The notes beneath the pieces were generated by a model. It was not told where the DNA came from and did not search any database. It saw only the letters and a list, made by a program, of their open reading frames with translations. This document shows, one piece after another, positions 57,446 through 64,000 of a stretch of 64,000 bases of DNA. Made by a program: the position numbers and the translations under genes. The number at the start of each line of letters is the position of its first letter. Within the stretch, counting starts at the first letter, position 1. Source of the stretch: Arachnia propionica (GTDB lineage: Bacteria > Actinomycetota > Actinomycetes > Propionibacteriales > Propionibacteriaceae); NCBI RefSeq assembly GCF_003932785.1, contig NZ_RQYT01000010.1, positions 45,392 to 109,391 of the forward strand, read 5' to 3'.

Positions 57446-59016
57446 TGAGCCTGCTTGAGATCACCTTCCCTGCGCTGGAGTGGTTGCTCGAAGCGCCCCT
57501 GATCGCGTTGATCGTCGGCGCGACCCTCGGTGTCGTCGCGGAGGCCTTCGTGCCCCGGCGGGCGCGGTTCGTCACCCAGGTGGGGCTGGCCGTCGTGACG
57601 GTCCTCACCGCCCTCGGGCTGACGATCCACAACTGGAGTCAGAAGTCGATCGAGCTGGTGGCGGAGGGAACCTTCGCCATGGACGGTCCGGCCTACTTCT
57701 TCTGGACGCTGCTGCTCGTGGTGGGGCTCGGCGGTGTGGCCCTGTTCGCTGAACGGGCCGTCGCCGGCGGGGTGTCGGCCTTCGCCGCCTCCGCCGCCAC
57801 GGTGCCCGGTTCGCCGCTGGAACGTGAGGCGGAGGCCCAGAAGCGTGAGCACACCGAGGTCTTCCCGCTGCTGCTGTTCTCGCTGTTCGGCATGCTCATG
57901 TTCGCCGCCGCGAACGACCTCCTCACGCTGTTCGTCGCGCTCGAGGTGTTCTCGCTGCCGCTGTACCTGCTGTCCGGCATGGCTCGTCGTCGTCGCTGGA
58001 TCAGCCAGGAGGCCGCGCTGAAGTACTTCCTGCTCGGCGCCTTCAGCTCCGCCTTCTTCCTCTTCGGCGTGGCGCTGCTGTACGGCTACGCGGGGTCCTT
58101 CACCTACGGCAGGATCGCCGAGGCGATCGCGTTGGGTCAGGCGCCGTGGCCGCTGCTGCTGGCGGGGCTGGTCATGCTCGCCACCGGTCTGCTGTTCAAG
58201 GTGGGTGCGGTGCCGTTCCACTCGTGGACGCCCGACGTCTACACCGGCGCCCCGACGCCCGTGACCGGTTTCATGGCCATCGCCACGAAGACGACCGCGG
58301 TGGCGGCGCTGCTGCGTGTCTTCTACGTCGCCCTCGGTGCCGCCCGCTGGGACTGGCAGCCCATCTTCGCGACCATCGCGGTGGCGACGATGGCGGTCGG
58401 TGCCTTCATCGGTCTGGTCCAGAACGACATCAAGCGCCTGCTGGCCTACTCGTCGATCGCCCACGCGGGCTTCATCCTCGCGGGCGTGGTGGGGGTGCAG
58501 ACCCCCGGTGACGGGGTGGCGGTGGCCTCGGTGCCCGCCATCGGCTTCTACCTGCTGGCCTACGGTCTCGCCACGCTCGGCGCGTTCGCCATCATCACGA
58601 TGGTGAGGCGTTCCGGCGGTGAGGCGAACTCCTTGGCGGCTTGGCAGGGGATCGGGCGCACCAACCCGTTGGTGGCCGCAGCCATGACCCTGTTCATGCT
58701 GAGCTTCGCCGGCATCCCGCTGACCGCGGGCTTCGTCGGCAAGCTCCTGGTGTTCTCAGCGGCGTGGACCGGCGGCTACGGCTGGCTCGTCTTCATCGCC
58801 ATCCTCGCCAGCCTGGTCACGGCCTTCTTCTACCTGAAGGTTGTCGTGGCGATGTGGTTCCAGGAGCCGGAGACCGGTGAGCAGGGCCAGGTGGCGGCCC
58901 CGTCCGCGTGGACGTGGACGCTGCTGGGGGTCACCGCGGTGGGCACGGTTTTCCTCGGTCTGGTCCCGGGTGGCATTCTTGATCTCGCGGCCTCTGCCGC
59001 GCAGTTCATTCGCTGA
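57445..59016 (+). CDS. nuoN: NADH-quinone oxidoreductase subunit N
   Basis: 523 aa, about fourteen helices, third antiporter-like subunit. FVALEVFSLPLYLLSG carries the conserved Glu, and VPFHSWTPDVYTGAPTPVTG the channel region. A hydrophilic loop rich in Glu/Lys (about 124-137, EREAEAQKREHTEV) lies between helices. It closes the nuo operon; the prenyl synthase gene follows after 11 bp. Confidence 0.97.
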   Translation: MSLLEITFPALEWLLEAPLIALIVGATLGVVAEAFVPRRARFVTQVGLAVVTVLTALGLTIHNWSQKSIELVAEGTFAMDGPAYFFWTLLLVVGLGGVALFAERAVAGGVSAFAASAATVPGSPLEREAEAQKREHTEVFPLLLFSLFGMLMFAAANDLLTLFVALEVFSLPLYLLSGMARRRRWISQEAALKYFLLGAFSSAFFLFGVALLYGYAGSFTYGRIAEAIALGQAPWPLLLAGLVMLATGLLFKVGAVPFHSWTPDVYTGAPTPVTGFMAIATKTTAVAALLRVFYVALGAARWDWQPIFATIAVATMAVGAFIGLVQNDIKRLLAYSSIAHAGFILAGVVGVQTPGDGVAVASVPAIGFYLLAYGLATLGAFAIITMVRRSGGEANSLAAWQGIGRTNPLVAAAMTLFMLSFAGIPLTAGFVGKLLVFSAAWTGGYGWLVFIAILASLVTAFFYLKVVVAMWFQEPETGEQGQVAAPSAWTWTLLGVTAVGTVFLGLVPGGILDLAASAAQFIR

Positions 59017-59027
59017 CGGGAGTCACC

Positions 59028-59975
59028 TTGGTTGAGTTCGAAGCCCTGGCCGGCCGCTTCGAGGAGGAACTGAGACGTGTCGCCGTCGCGGACTCCCCGT
59101 TCGTGACGGAGGCCGCGACGCACCTCATCTCCGCGGGCGGGAAGCGGTTTCGACCGATGCTCGTGTTCCTGGCCTCGCGGTTCGGACCGGAGACGGACGA
59201 GGAGCGGCTGCTGAAGGCCGCCCTCGTGATGGAGCTCACCCATGTGGCGAGCCTGTACCACGACGACGTCATGGACGAGGCCGATGTGCGGCGCGCCGCA
59301 CCGTCGGCGAACTCTCGCTGGGGCAACTCGGTGGCGATCCTCGCCGGGGACTACCTGTTCGCGAAGGCGTCGATCCTGGTGGCCGACCTCGGCACCGACT
59401 ACGTGCGGTTGCAGGCCGAGACCTTCACCCGGCTGGTGCAGGGGCAGATCAACGAGACCCGCGGCCCGCAGGTGGGGGAGGGGCGCCTGGAGCACTACCT
59501 CCAGGTGCTGGCCGACAAGACCGGCTCCCTCATCGCGGCCTCCGCACTGTTCGGGGCGATGGTCGCGGGTGCCCCCGTCGAGGTGCAGCAGGCGCTGGCC
59601 GCCTACGGGGAGGAGGTCGGGCTGGTGTTCCAGCTGAGCGACGATCTCATCGACATCACCTCCGATGTCACCGGCAAGACGCCGGGGACTGATCTGCGGG
59701 AGGGGGTGCCGACGTTGCCGACCCTGCTGCTGGAGGCTTCGGACGATCCCGCCGACGACCAGCTGAAGGGTCTCCTCGCCGGTGACCTGTCCAGCGACGA
59801 GGCCCTCGCGCGGGCCCTGGCGGCCCTGCGGGCCCACCGGGTGATCGATGAGGCGAGGGCGGAGGTCCGTCGCCGGGCGGGGATCGCCAAGGCGCACCTC
59901 ACCCCACTGCCGGAGGGGGACGCCAAGGATCTTCTGGTCAAGATCTGCGACGATCTCGTGGACCGTTCCTCCTGA
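59028..59975 (+). CDS. all-trans polyprenyl diphosphate synthase
   Basis: 315 aa. It extends allylic diphosphates with isopentenyl diphosphate. The first Asp-rich motif DDVMD (D79, D80, D83) and second DDLID (D205, D206, D209) are intact, with GGKRFRP before and LVQGQINE between. In mycobacteria a similar gene (GrcC1) sits beside MenJ; here the two flank the nuo operon, so it probably makes the menaquinone tail for MenA. The start is TTG at 59028, with CGGGAG 6 bp upstream; no ATG or GTG fits better. Chain length cannot be stated firmly. Confidence 0.9.
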   Translation: MVEFEALAGRFEEELRRVAVADSPFVTEAATHLISAGGKRFRPMLVFLASRFGPETDEERLLKAALVMELTHVASLYHDDVMDEADVRRAAPSANSRWGNSVAILAGDYLFAKASILVADLGTDYVRLQAETFTRLVQGQINETRGPQVGEGRLEHYLQVLADKTGSLIAASALFGAMVAGAPVEVQQALAAYGEEVGLVFQLSDDLIDITSDVTGKTPGTDLREGVPTLPTLLLEASDDPADDQLKGLLAGDLSSDEALARALAALRAHRVIDEARAEVRRRAGIAKAHLTPLPEGDAKDLLVKICDDLVDRSS

Positions 59976-59987
59976 TCCGCCGGGGCA

Positions 59988-60635
59988 TCAGATCAACAGT
60001 TCGACGGCCTCACCGTTCCAGCGGAGTCGGGCACGGTCGTCGACCTTGAAGACCCCGGTCCGGACGCTGCCCGACGGCAGCACGTTGACGAACTGGTAGC
60101 GGATCCGCACGGCGCCGTGTCGGAGCGCCTGCAGGAATCCGGGGCACTGGTGGGATGCCATGAGCTCTGCGAAGGCGGAGGCGAGCCGGGGGTCACGACC
60201 GCTGAGGATGATGTCCTGGAGGTAGGCGAAGCTGCCCTGCTCGAACTGCCCGTAGGCCTCGAGGCGGTAGTCCTCACCGGCCTTGGTCTCCTGGAAGACG
60301 ACCTCGTTGTCGAGGTGCGGCGGTACCCGGTGGGAGACCGGTTCGACGTCGGGGCCGCCGATGGCCACCTGGTTGAACCGTCCCGGTGGGGAGGGGTGGT
60401 GGTCGTCGGCCGAGGCGCCGGCATGCCCCAGGATCACGCGGTATCCCTGGTCCTGGAGCACGAGCTGCCCTCCGCGGTCGGCGGCCCACCGTTCCATGCG
60501 CTCCAGGGCGAGCTCGGCCTCCTGGGCCTCGACGAGTCGCTCCAGATGCTGCTGCACCTCGGCCCGTTCGGCCGGGCTGAGTTCGGCATGGGTGAGCGCG
60601 TGGTGCAACGCGGCGATGTGCTGGCTGTAATCCAT
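59988..60635 (-). CDS. unrecognised cytoplasmic protein
   Basis: 215 aa. The first 60 residues look like a two-helix coiled coil rich in Glu and His (HIAALHHALTHAELSPAERA, then LERLVEAQEAELALERME). The rest is beta-rich and ends VFKVDDRARLRWNGEAVELL. There is no signal or membrane segment, and I do not recognise a family. ATG 60635 is chosen because GGAG lies 6 bp upstream; the ATG at 60641 touches that site. It is convergent with the prenyl synthase (12-bp gap) and host-like in GC, and repeat copy 1 lies 99 bp upstream of its start. Confidence 0.65.
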   Translation of the reverse strand: MDYSQHIAALHHALTHAELSPAERAEVQQHLERLVEAQEAELALERMERWAADRGGQLVLQDQGYRVILGHAGASADDHHPSPPGRFNQVAIGGPDVEPVSHRVPPHLDNEVVFQETKAGEDYRLEAYGQFEQGSFAYLQDIILSGRDPRLASAFAELMASHQCPGFLQALRHGAVRIRYQFVNVLPSGSVRTGVFKVDDRARLRWNGEAVELLI

Positions 60636-60733
60636 GGCCATCTCCTCATGACTCAGGCGGCGGTGGTGACCAGTGTGTCTCCCACCCTACGCCAGCGGCC
60701 CCACCGCGCGCGCCCCGTCCACCAAACCCAGCA

Positions 60734-60789
60734 TTATGTCATTTTAGTGGATTTCTGGGGTTGGAGCCCCAATAATCCATAACTTTGGG
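60734..60789. repeat. 56-bp direct repeat, left copy
   Basis: It matches 63854-63909 at 51 of 56 positions in the same orientation, exactly 3120 bp apart. Both start TTATGTCATT and end CCATAACTTTGGG, with a short GGGG...CCCC inverted repeat inside. On the minus strand both contain a -10-like TAAAAT or TACAAT. It separates host-like DNA from the low-GC island. Confidence 0.9.
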
Positions 60790-60869
60790 TGCAGATCCCG
60801 GGGATCAGGGGGGTCACTTTGATACTGCGAATGCCGGTAATCAGCCCGGGGGGTGACTGTCGACGGGAA

Positions 60870-61448
60870 TCATTTTCTGAGGATCCACATCGCTTTCGCA
60901 CATTTGGCAAGATAGATGATGAAGATGATCAGGCAGAAGACTCCATTTACCCTCGCAATGCTATTGTTTGTTACCGATGCAACCCAGAAGAGGCTGAGTG
61001 AGAGGGCCAGGAGGGCGATAGCAATGCCGGTGCTGGCTAGCCAGACAGCCGTTCGGCCATGTCTGACTCGGAATCCTGCCAATCGATCCAGCTTGGCGAT
61101 GGATATGTCACCCGGAATCCCCTCCGAGAGCACTTGGGTCAGCCACTCGATTGATTCATCGAGTGTTGGGGTTCTCCAATTGTGGAGGCGTCCTTCTCGA
61201 CAAGCCTTCCAGTCGGAGGCGTTTGCAAAATACTTCGCCCCCGGGGCGGCTAGTCGCAGTGTCCAGGTATTCTTCAGGGCAATGATCCAGATGCGTCCTA
61301 TTGGTGTGTCGGCGATGAAATCCTTTCCCTGGTCGAGGCTGTCAGGCATGTTCGCCTCTACTAGTTCGATCCCTCGTGATTCGAGCCTTTCGGTGAACCT
61401 GATCAATGTCTCTGGTGGCTTCGTAGCCGCTTGGTCATGCCATGCCAT
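60870..61448 (-). CDS. island paralogue A: membrane-anchored protein (intact)
   Basis: 192 aa. A cytoplasmic-looking head (about 1-125) with DTPIGRIWIIAL, then LRLAAPGAKYFANASDWKAC, is followed by two hydrophobic helices (about 132-155 and 163-185) and a short basic end. The PGAxYFAxxxDWxxC signature occurs in all four island paralogues. AGGAA lies 8 bp before the ATG at 61448. The frame is open upstream to 61562, but that part matches the Gly-Trp...Gly-Leu...Pro remnant seen between the other copies rather than this family, so it is not taken as the start. It is most like copy B. No known family is recognised; an immunity-type or membrane-sensor role is only a guess. Confidence 0.65.
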   Translation of the reverse strand: MAWHDQAATKPPETLIRFTERLESRGIELVEANMPDSLDQGKDFIADTPIGRIWIIALKNTWTLRLAAPGAKYFANASDWKACREGRLHNWRTPTLDESIEWLTQVLSEGIPGDISIAKLDRLAGFRVRHGRTAVWLASTGIAIALLALSLSLFWVASVTNNSIARVNGVFCLIIFIIYLAKCAKAMWILRK

Positions 61449-61634
61449 ACAAGGTGTTCCTATCTGGAGGATCGAGCCGGTTCTTCTTTGCTCCCATCCC
61501 GGTGGAATAGGCCCATTGGGTACCGGTGCGTATCTTGGGGCTCCGGGGGGTGGTACAGCCAATCCAGATTCGCGTAACCCCCAGCCGGATGGAAGGGGAT
61601 ACTTCGGGAAGCGGCGTGAATATCGCCTCGGGAG

Positions 61635-62211
61635 TCACTTTCTGAGGCTCCTCATGAATCGCGCCGATTTGAAGAGGTAGATGACGAAGATGATCGCGCA
61701 GGCGACGGCGTTCATTCCTGCGATGGTGTTTTTGGTCACTGAGGCGACCCAGAAGAGTCCAAGAGAGAGTGCAAGCAAGGCGACGGCAATTCCCCCCCGT
61801 GAACATCCAAACTATTTTATTCCCGTGGCGGATTCGAAATTCTGTAATTTGGTCCAAGGAAGTGGGGGTGATTTCCTGCGGGATGCCTGCGGAGAGGGTT
61901 TCAGTGATCCATTGGATGGACTCTTCGAGGTCGGGTGAGTGCCAGCTGCGTTTTTGTCCTTTAAGGCATGCTTTCCATTCCGCTGCATCTGCGAAATACT
62001 TGGCGGCGGGGATCTTCAAGCGCAGCGTCCAAAGTCCGTTGAGGTCGATGATCCACACCTGGCCAATTGGCGTATTGACTACGAAGTCGCGGCCGTGGTC
62101 GTTGTTGTCGGTGACGGTTGGGTGTACAGTGAGTCCCTTGGCTTGAAGTTGTTTCGTAAATTCGAGCAATGTCTCTGGCGGTTGTGATCCTGCTGCGTCA
62201 TGCCAAGCCAT
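61635..62211 (-). pseudogene. island paralogue B: frameshifted at a run of seven G
   Basis: The head (MAWHDAAGSQPPETLLEFTK to residue about 137) closely matches copy A. At the seven-G run (sense strand; seven C at 61792-61798 here) the frame leaves the family: reading on as written gives a basic, non-hydrophobic tail and runs to 61435. Dropping one G restores GIAVALLALSLGLFWVASVT and a second helix ending at 61635, just as in copy A. The length is 577 nt, one more than a whole frame. It may be a decaying copy or a phase-variable gene. An in-frame stop just upstream fixes the start region at 62211. Confidence 0.75.
61792..61798. repeat. seven-C homopolymer (seven G in the sense of paralogue B)
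   Basis: The run lies exactly where paralogue B changes frame relative to paralogue A, between the head and the first membrane helix. Six bases would restore the full membrane protein. Such runs are prone to slippage and to sequencing error. Confidence 0.8.
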
Positions 62212-62223
62212 GCGGACTTCATC

Positions 62224-62430
62224 CTATCCTGCGGGGACGATGAGGCCGGCGTCGCTATGCGTCCAGCCCGAAAGGATGGGAACGTATGCTGTGGGGCGTG
62301 AAGGCTTGCCATGTGCCCGCATGTTCGGAATGTTGGTGACTTTCTCTGCCTCAGGCATTTTGGATGGGTTTGTGGTCAGGGCGATACTGGGCTTCTGCCT
62401 CCTTTTCTTAGGTGAATCTTCTTGCGCCAT
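62224..62430 (-). CDS. small island protein with Gly-Trp...Gly-Leu...Pro ending
   Basis: 68 aa, basic and Pro/Ser-rich, ending SGWTHSDAGLIVPAG. It starts one base after the stop of paralogue C and ends 12 bp before paralogue B, so it fits tightly between the two. Similar endings occur after paralogue D (NGWITSESGLLIKP) and, as a remnant fused in frame, before paralogue A (SGWGLRESGLAVPPPG). The ribosome-binding site is weak, but position suggests coupling to the upstream gene. The repeated ending at equivalent places is the main evidence that it is coding. Function unknown. Confidence 0.45.
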   Translation of the reverse strand: MAQEDSPKKRRQKPSIALTTNPSKMPEAEKVTNIPNMRAHGKPSRPTAYVPILSGWTHSDAGLIVPAG

Positions 62431-62431
62431 C

Positions 62432-63021
62432 TTACCGCTTTCGCTTGCCGTATCCGAGTTGTTTGCTCTTTCGATGGTTTCGCCAAGCTCTAGCCAGCTG
62501 GGCAATAATTATGGCGCATGCATAGCCGAAGACTCCGAAGGCAATGCCTGTTTTCTGGGTCGTGACTGCGACCCAGAGGATTAGGAAGAAGCCCAATATT
62601 GAAGCCGCGAAGATGAATTTTTCCCACGCTTTGGGGTGCCTTTTCTTGTAGTACCTCTCTTCGACGATTTTATTCAAGGCTTCAATGTCTATGCTCAGGG
62701 CTTGTTCTTTGAGCAGGCCCCTCATCCATGTGATGGATGCTGGTCCAGCAAACAGGTGTCCATTGGGTGAATATCCTCGAGTGCACTTGATCCAATCTTC
62801 CCGCCTTGCAAAGTATTTTGCGCCGGGTGGGGCGATTGAAAATACCCATTCGCGACCGTAAACTCCAAGAGGATCTGCCCGACGCTCGTATGTGCCGAGT
62901 AGGATTTCCATAGGTCTATTCCCTCGCGCCACTCGCGCTCAGTGAAATGGATTCTCTGCTGTTCGAGCTCCTTCAAGAATTTCCGCAAGGCTCGAGTTGA
63001 TTTTTCGAATTCGGGTGCCAC
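62432..63021 (-). pseudogene. island paralogue C: frameshifted
   Basis: Two frames together make one paralogue. The first part runs from GTG 63021 (AGAGAGG 9 bp upstream) through REWREGIDLWKSYSAHTSVG; the second continues from near 62860 with GREWVFSIAPPGAKYFARRE, an Asp/Glu helix (IDIEALNKIVEERY) and two hydrophobic segments to 62432. The length, 590 nt, is one base short of a whole frame, and the break falls at about 62857-62863. It is closest to copy D (REGVDLW, LDRIVEKRY, KKLGY). The downstream half could still be made from an internal start. Confidence 0.75.
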
Positions 63022-63052
63022 GAGTGACTGCCTCTCTCGGTTTTTTTCAATT

Positions 63053-63177
63053 TCACGGTTTGATGAGCAGCCCAGATTCTGATGTGATCCAGCCATTGCA
63101 AAAGTTGCCGGTGAAGGTTCTGCTGATGATGAGGTCGAGGGGGCCAGGGAGAGGATGGTCCGCGCGCCTTCCGCATG
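63053..63177 (-). pseudogene. remnant of the small Gly-Trp...Gly-Leu...Pro reading frame after paralogue D
   Basis: The frame ends FCNGWITSESGLLIKP and lies in the same place after D as the 68-aa gene lies after C. It has no start codon directly after the D stop: the ATG at 63175 is in another frame, and the only in-frame start (63238) is inside D. It is therefore probably degenerate. Confidence 0.4.
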
Positions 63178-63783
63178 TTAGCTCTCTTTCTGCCTGCTTG
63201 TGTAGCCAAGTTTCTTTCGTCGCCGATGCACTCTCCATGAGGAGCTGAGTATGGACAAGATTCCCGCCGCCACGACACCCACGGCACCGGGGGCAATGGG
63301 TGAATCAACCGCGAAGGCGCTCCACGCAAACAAGGGGAAACCGATGATCACCGCCCCCCAAAACAGAGCGACCTTCGCCTTGGAGTACCTTGGGCTGGCA
63401 TATCGCTTTTCAACTATCCGGTCCAAGGCATCGACATCCACCTCGGGAACCTTCTCATGTTCGAGCAACTTCTTGACCCAGAAGACCGAAGCGGTCTCTG
63501 ATGATCTATATCCTCCTCGTGCTGGGCCTTGCAGGCACTCGGTCCAATCAACATGAGCCGCGAAGTAGCGAGCGCCGGGAACTGCAAGGGAAAGCAGCCA
63601 CTCTGTGCCATCATACTCCGCCAAGATGCACCCAATGTGGGTCCATGCCGCATAGCGTGGCCACAGGTCAACCCCTTCGCGCCACGGCAGCTGCTGGAAG
63701 GGTGTCCCTTGCCGCGCCAGTTCGTCTTGGAACCCGCGCAGCTTCCGGGAGGCCCATCTCAGGTGTGGCGTTGTGGAGTTCAT
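63178..63783 (-). CDS. island paralogue D: membrane-anchored protein (intact)
   Basis: 201 aa. The head has LPWREGVDLWPRYAAWTHIG, GTEWLLSLAVPGARYFAAH with DWTEC, and VDVDALDRIVEKRY. Two hydrophobic helices follow (about 143-162 and 165-185), then a basic tail (RVHRRRKKLGYTSRQK). ATG 63783 is preceded by AAGGAG only 2 bp away; GTG 63810 is an in-frame alternative without a good site. It is first in the array and 71 bp from repeat copy 2. I do not recognise the family. The topology, a cytoplasmic head with two C-terminal helices, is shared with A and, once frames are mended, with B and C. Confidence 0.65.
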   Translation of the reverse strand: MNSTTPHLRWASRKLRGFQDELARQGTPFQQLPWREGVDLWPRYAAWTHIGCILAEYDGTEWLLSLAVPGARYFAAHVDWTECLQGPARGGYRSSETASVFWVKKLLEHEKVPEVDVDALDRIVEKRYASPRYSKAKVALFWGAVIIGFPLFAWSAFAVDSPIAPGAVGVVAAGILSILSSSWRVHRRRKKLGYTSRQKES

Positions 63784-63853
63784 TGCTCCTTCTGGATGAC
63801 GTTGTGGCACTCTTGTCTCAAGGCATCTTGCCCGCTTCTTGGCGCGAGTCTCG

Positions 63854-63909
63854 TTATGTCATTGTAGTGGGTTTTTGGGGTTGGGGTCCCAATAATCCAT
63901 AACTTTGGG
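63854..63909. repeat. 56-bp direct repeat, right copy
   Basis: 51 of 56 bases match 60734-60789. On this side the repeat ends exactly where the insertion sequence begins (GGCTCTTC at 63910). Confidence 0.9.
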
Positions 63910-64000
63910 GGCTCTTCACAGAAGTGAGTGGATCAGGGGTCTGAACCCGCCCGCGTCGAGTAGGCATCTGGCGACGTAGTTGACGATGCTGCGGAAGCCT
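63910..64000 (-). mobile_element. end of an ISL3-family insertion sequence (continues past window)
   Basis: GGCTCTTCACAGAAGTG at 63910 has the GGCTCTTC opening known for terminal inverted repeats of actinobacterial ISL3 elements. A minus-strand transposase C-terminus starts directly inside it. The other end lies outside the window. Confidence 0.75.
63916..64000 (-). CDS. ISL3-type transposase, C-terminal fragment (5' part outside window)
   Basis: Only the last 27 residues are visible; they read GFRSIVNYVARCLLDAGG and end HSLL. The GFR-x2-NY-x2-R-x-LL-x-AGG pattern matches the C-terminus of ISL3-family transposases. The stop lies within the terminal repeat. Whether the transposase is intact cannot be judged. 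Confidence 0.7.
   Translation of the reverse strand, partial: GFRSIVNYVARCLLDAGGFRPLIHSLL

Noticed and set aside
61435..61634. C-terminal extension of paralogue B as read without frame correction
   Set aside because: The tail is in a frame different from the family after the seven-G run and overlaps the start of paralogue A.
60734..63909. CRISPR or tRNA-type integration at the island
   Set aside because: Only two repeats 3.1 kb apart are present, with no spacers, cas genes, integrase or tRNA gene in the window.
1..64000. tRNA and rRNA genes
   Set aside because: I saw no cloverleaf with conserved T-loop sequence or rRNA-like stretch on either strand by reading; a dedicated scan would be decisive.

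Overview
The window is GC-rich DNA from an actinobacterium. Dense gene packing, many 4-base start/stop overlaps, frequent GTG starts, a full menaquinone pathway and NADH dehydrogenase I, and a carbohydrate- and glycerol-using gene set would fit the Propionibacteriaceae. The family is an inference; the class is well supported.

Layout. 1-8.7 kb: the 3' part of a lacZ-type beta-galactosidase, then a sugar/polyol operon (xylulokinase, zinc polyol dehydrogenase, ribose-type ABC importer of ATPase, permease and lipoprotein, SDR dehydrogenase). 8.8-11.3 kb: glycerol facilitator and glycerol kinase. 11.3-15.0 kb (minus strand): an unrecognised protein, a galactokinase-like GHMP kinase coupled to a sugar nucleotidyltransferase, an orphan DhaL and a small membrane protein. 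15.4-21.8 kb: an unrecognised gene, an MFS protein, then menE, menA, menC and menD. 22.3-25.4 kb: a structured leader and the proton-translocating transhydrogenase pntA-pntB. 25.3-32.5 kb (minus): siderophore-interacting protein, an FtsX/LolD-like ABC cassette with a secreted partner, a RecB-like nuclease coupled to menG, and a maltokinase-cap-like protein. 32.6-38.4 kb: an ABC ATPase with a large membrane protein, then an alpha-glucoside-type ABC importer without its own ATPase. 38.7-42.1 kb: a gene behind a DtxR-like iron box, a methyltransferase, a double DUF1540 cysteine protein and menF. 42.4-60.0 kb: menJ-like reductase, all fourteen nuoA-N genes and a polyprenyl diphosphate synthase.

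The menaquinone genes (menF, menD, menC, menE, menA, menG, menJ, prenyl synthase) supply the quinone that Nuo reduces; menB and menH are not in the window. PntAB links the proton gradient to NADPH.

60.7-63.9 kb is different. It is a lower-GC, minus-strand island bounded by two 56-bp direct repeats (51/56 identical). It holds four tandem paralogues of a small membrane-anchored protein, two intact and two frameshifted (one at a run of seven G). Between them lie short reading frames sharing a Gly-Trp...Gly-Leu...Pro ending. The right repeat touches the end of an ISL3-type insertion sequence that runs off the window. This is the most unusual system here. A second oddity is a dispersed palindromic repeat family (TCACGAATCGCCG ends) at 11.9, 15.1 and 38.5 kb.
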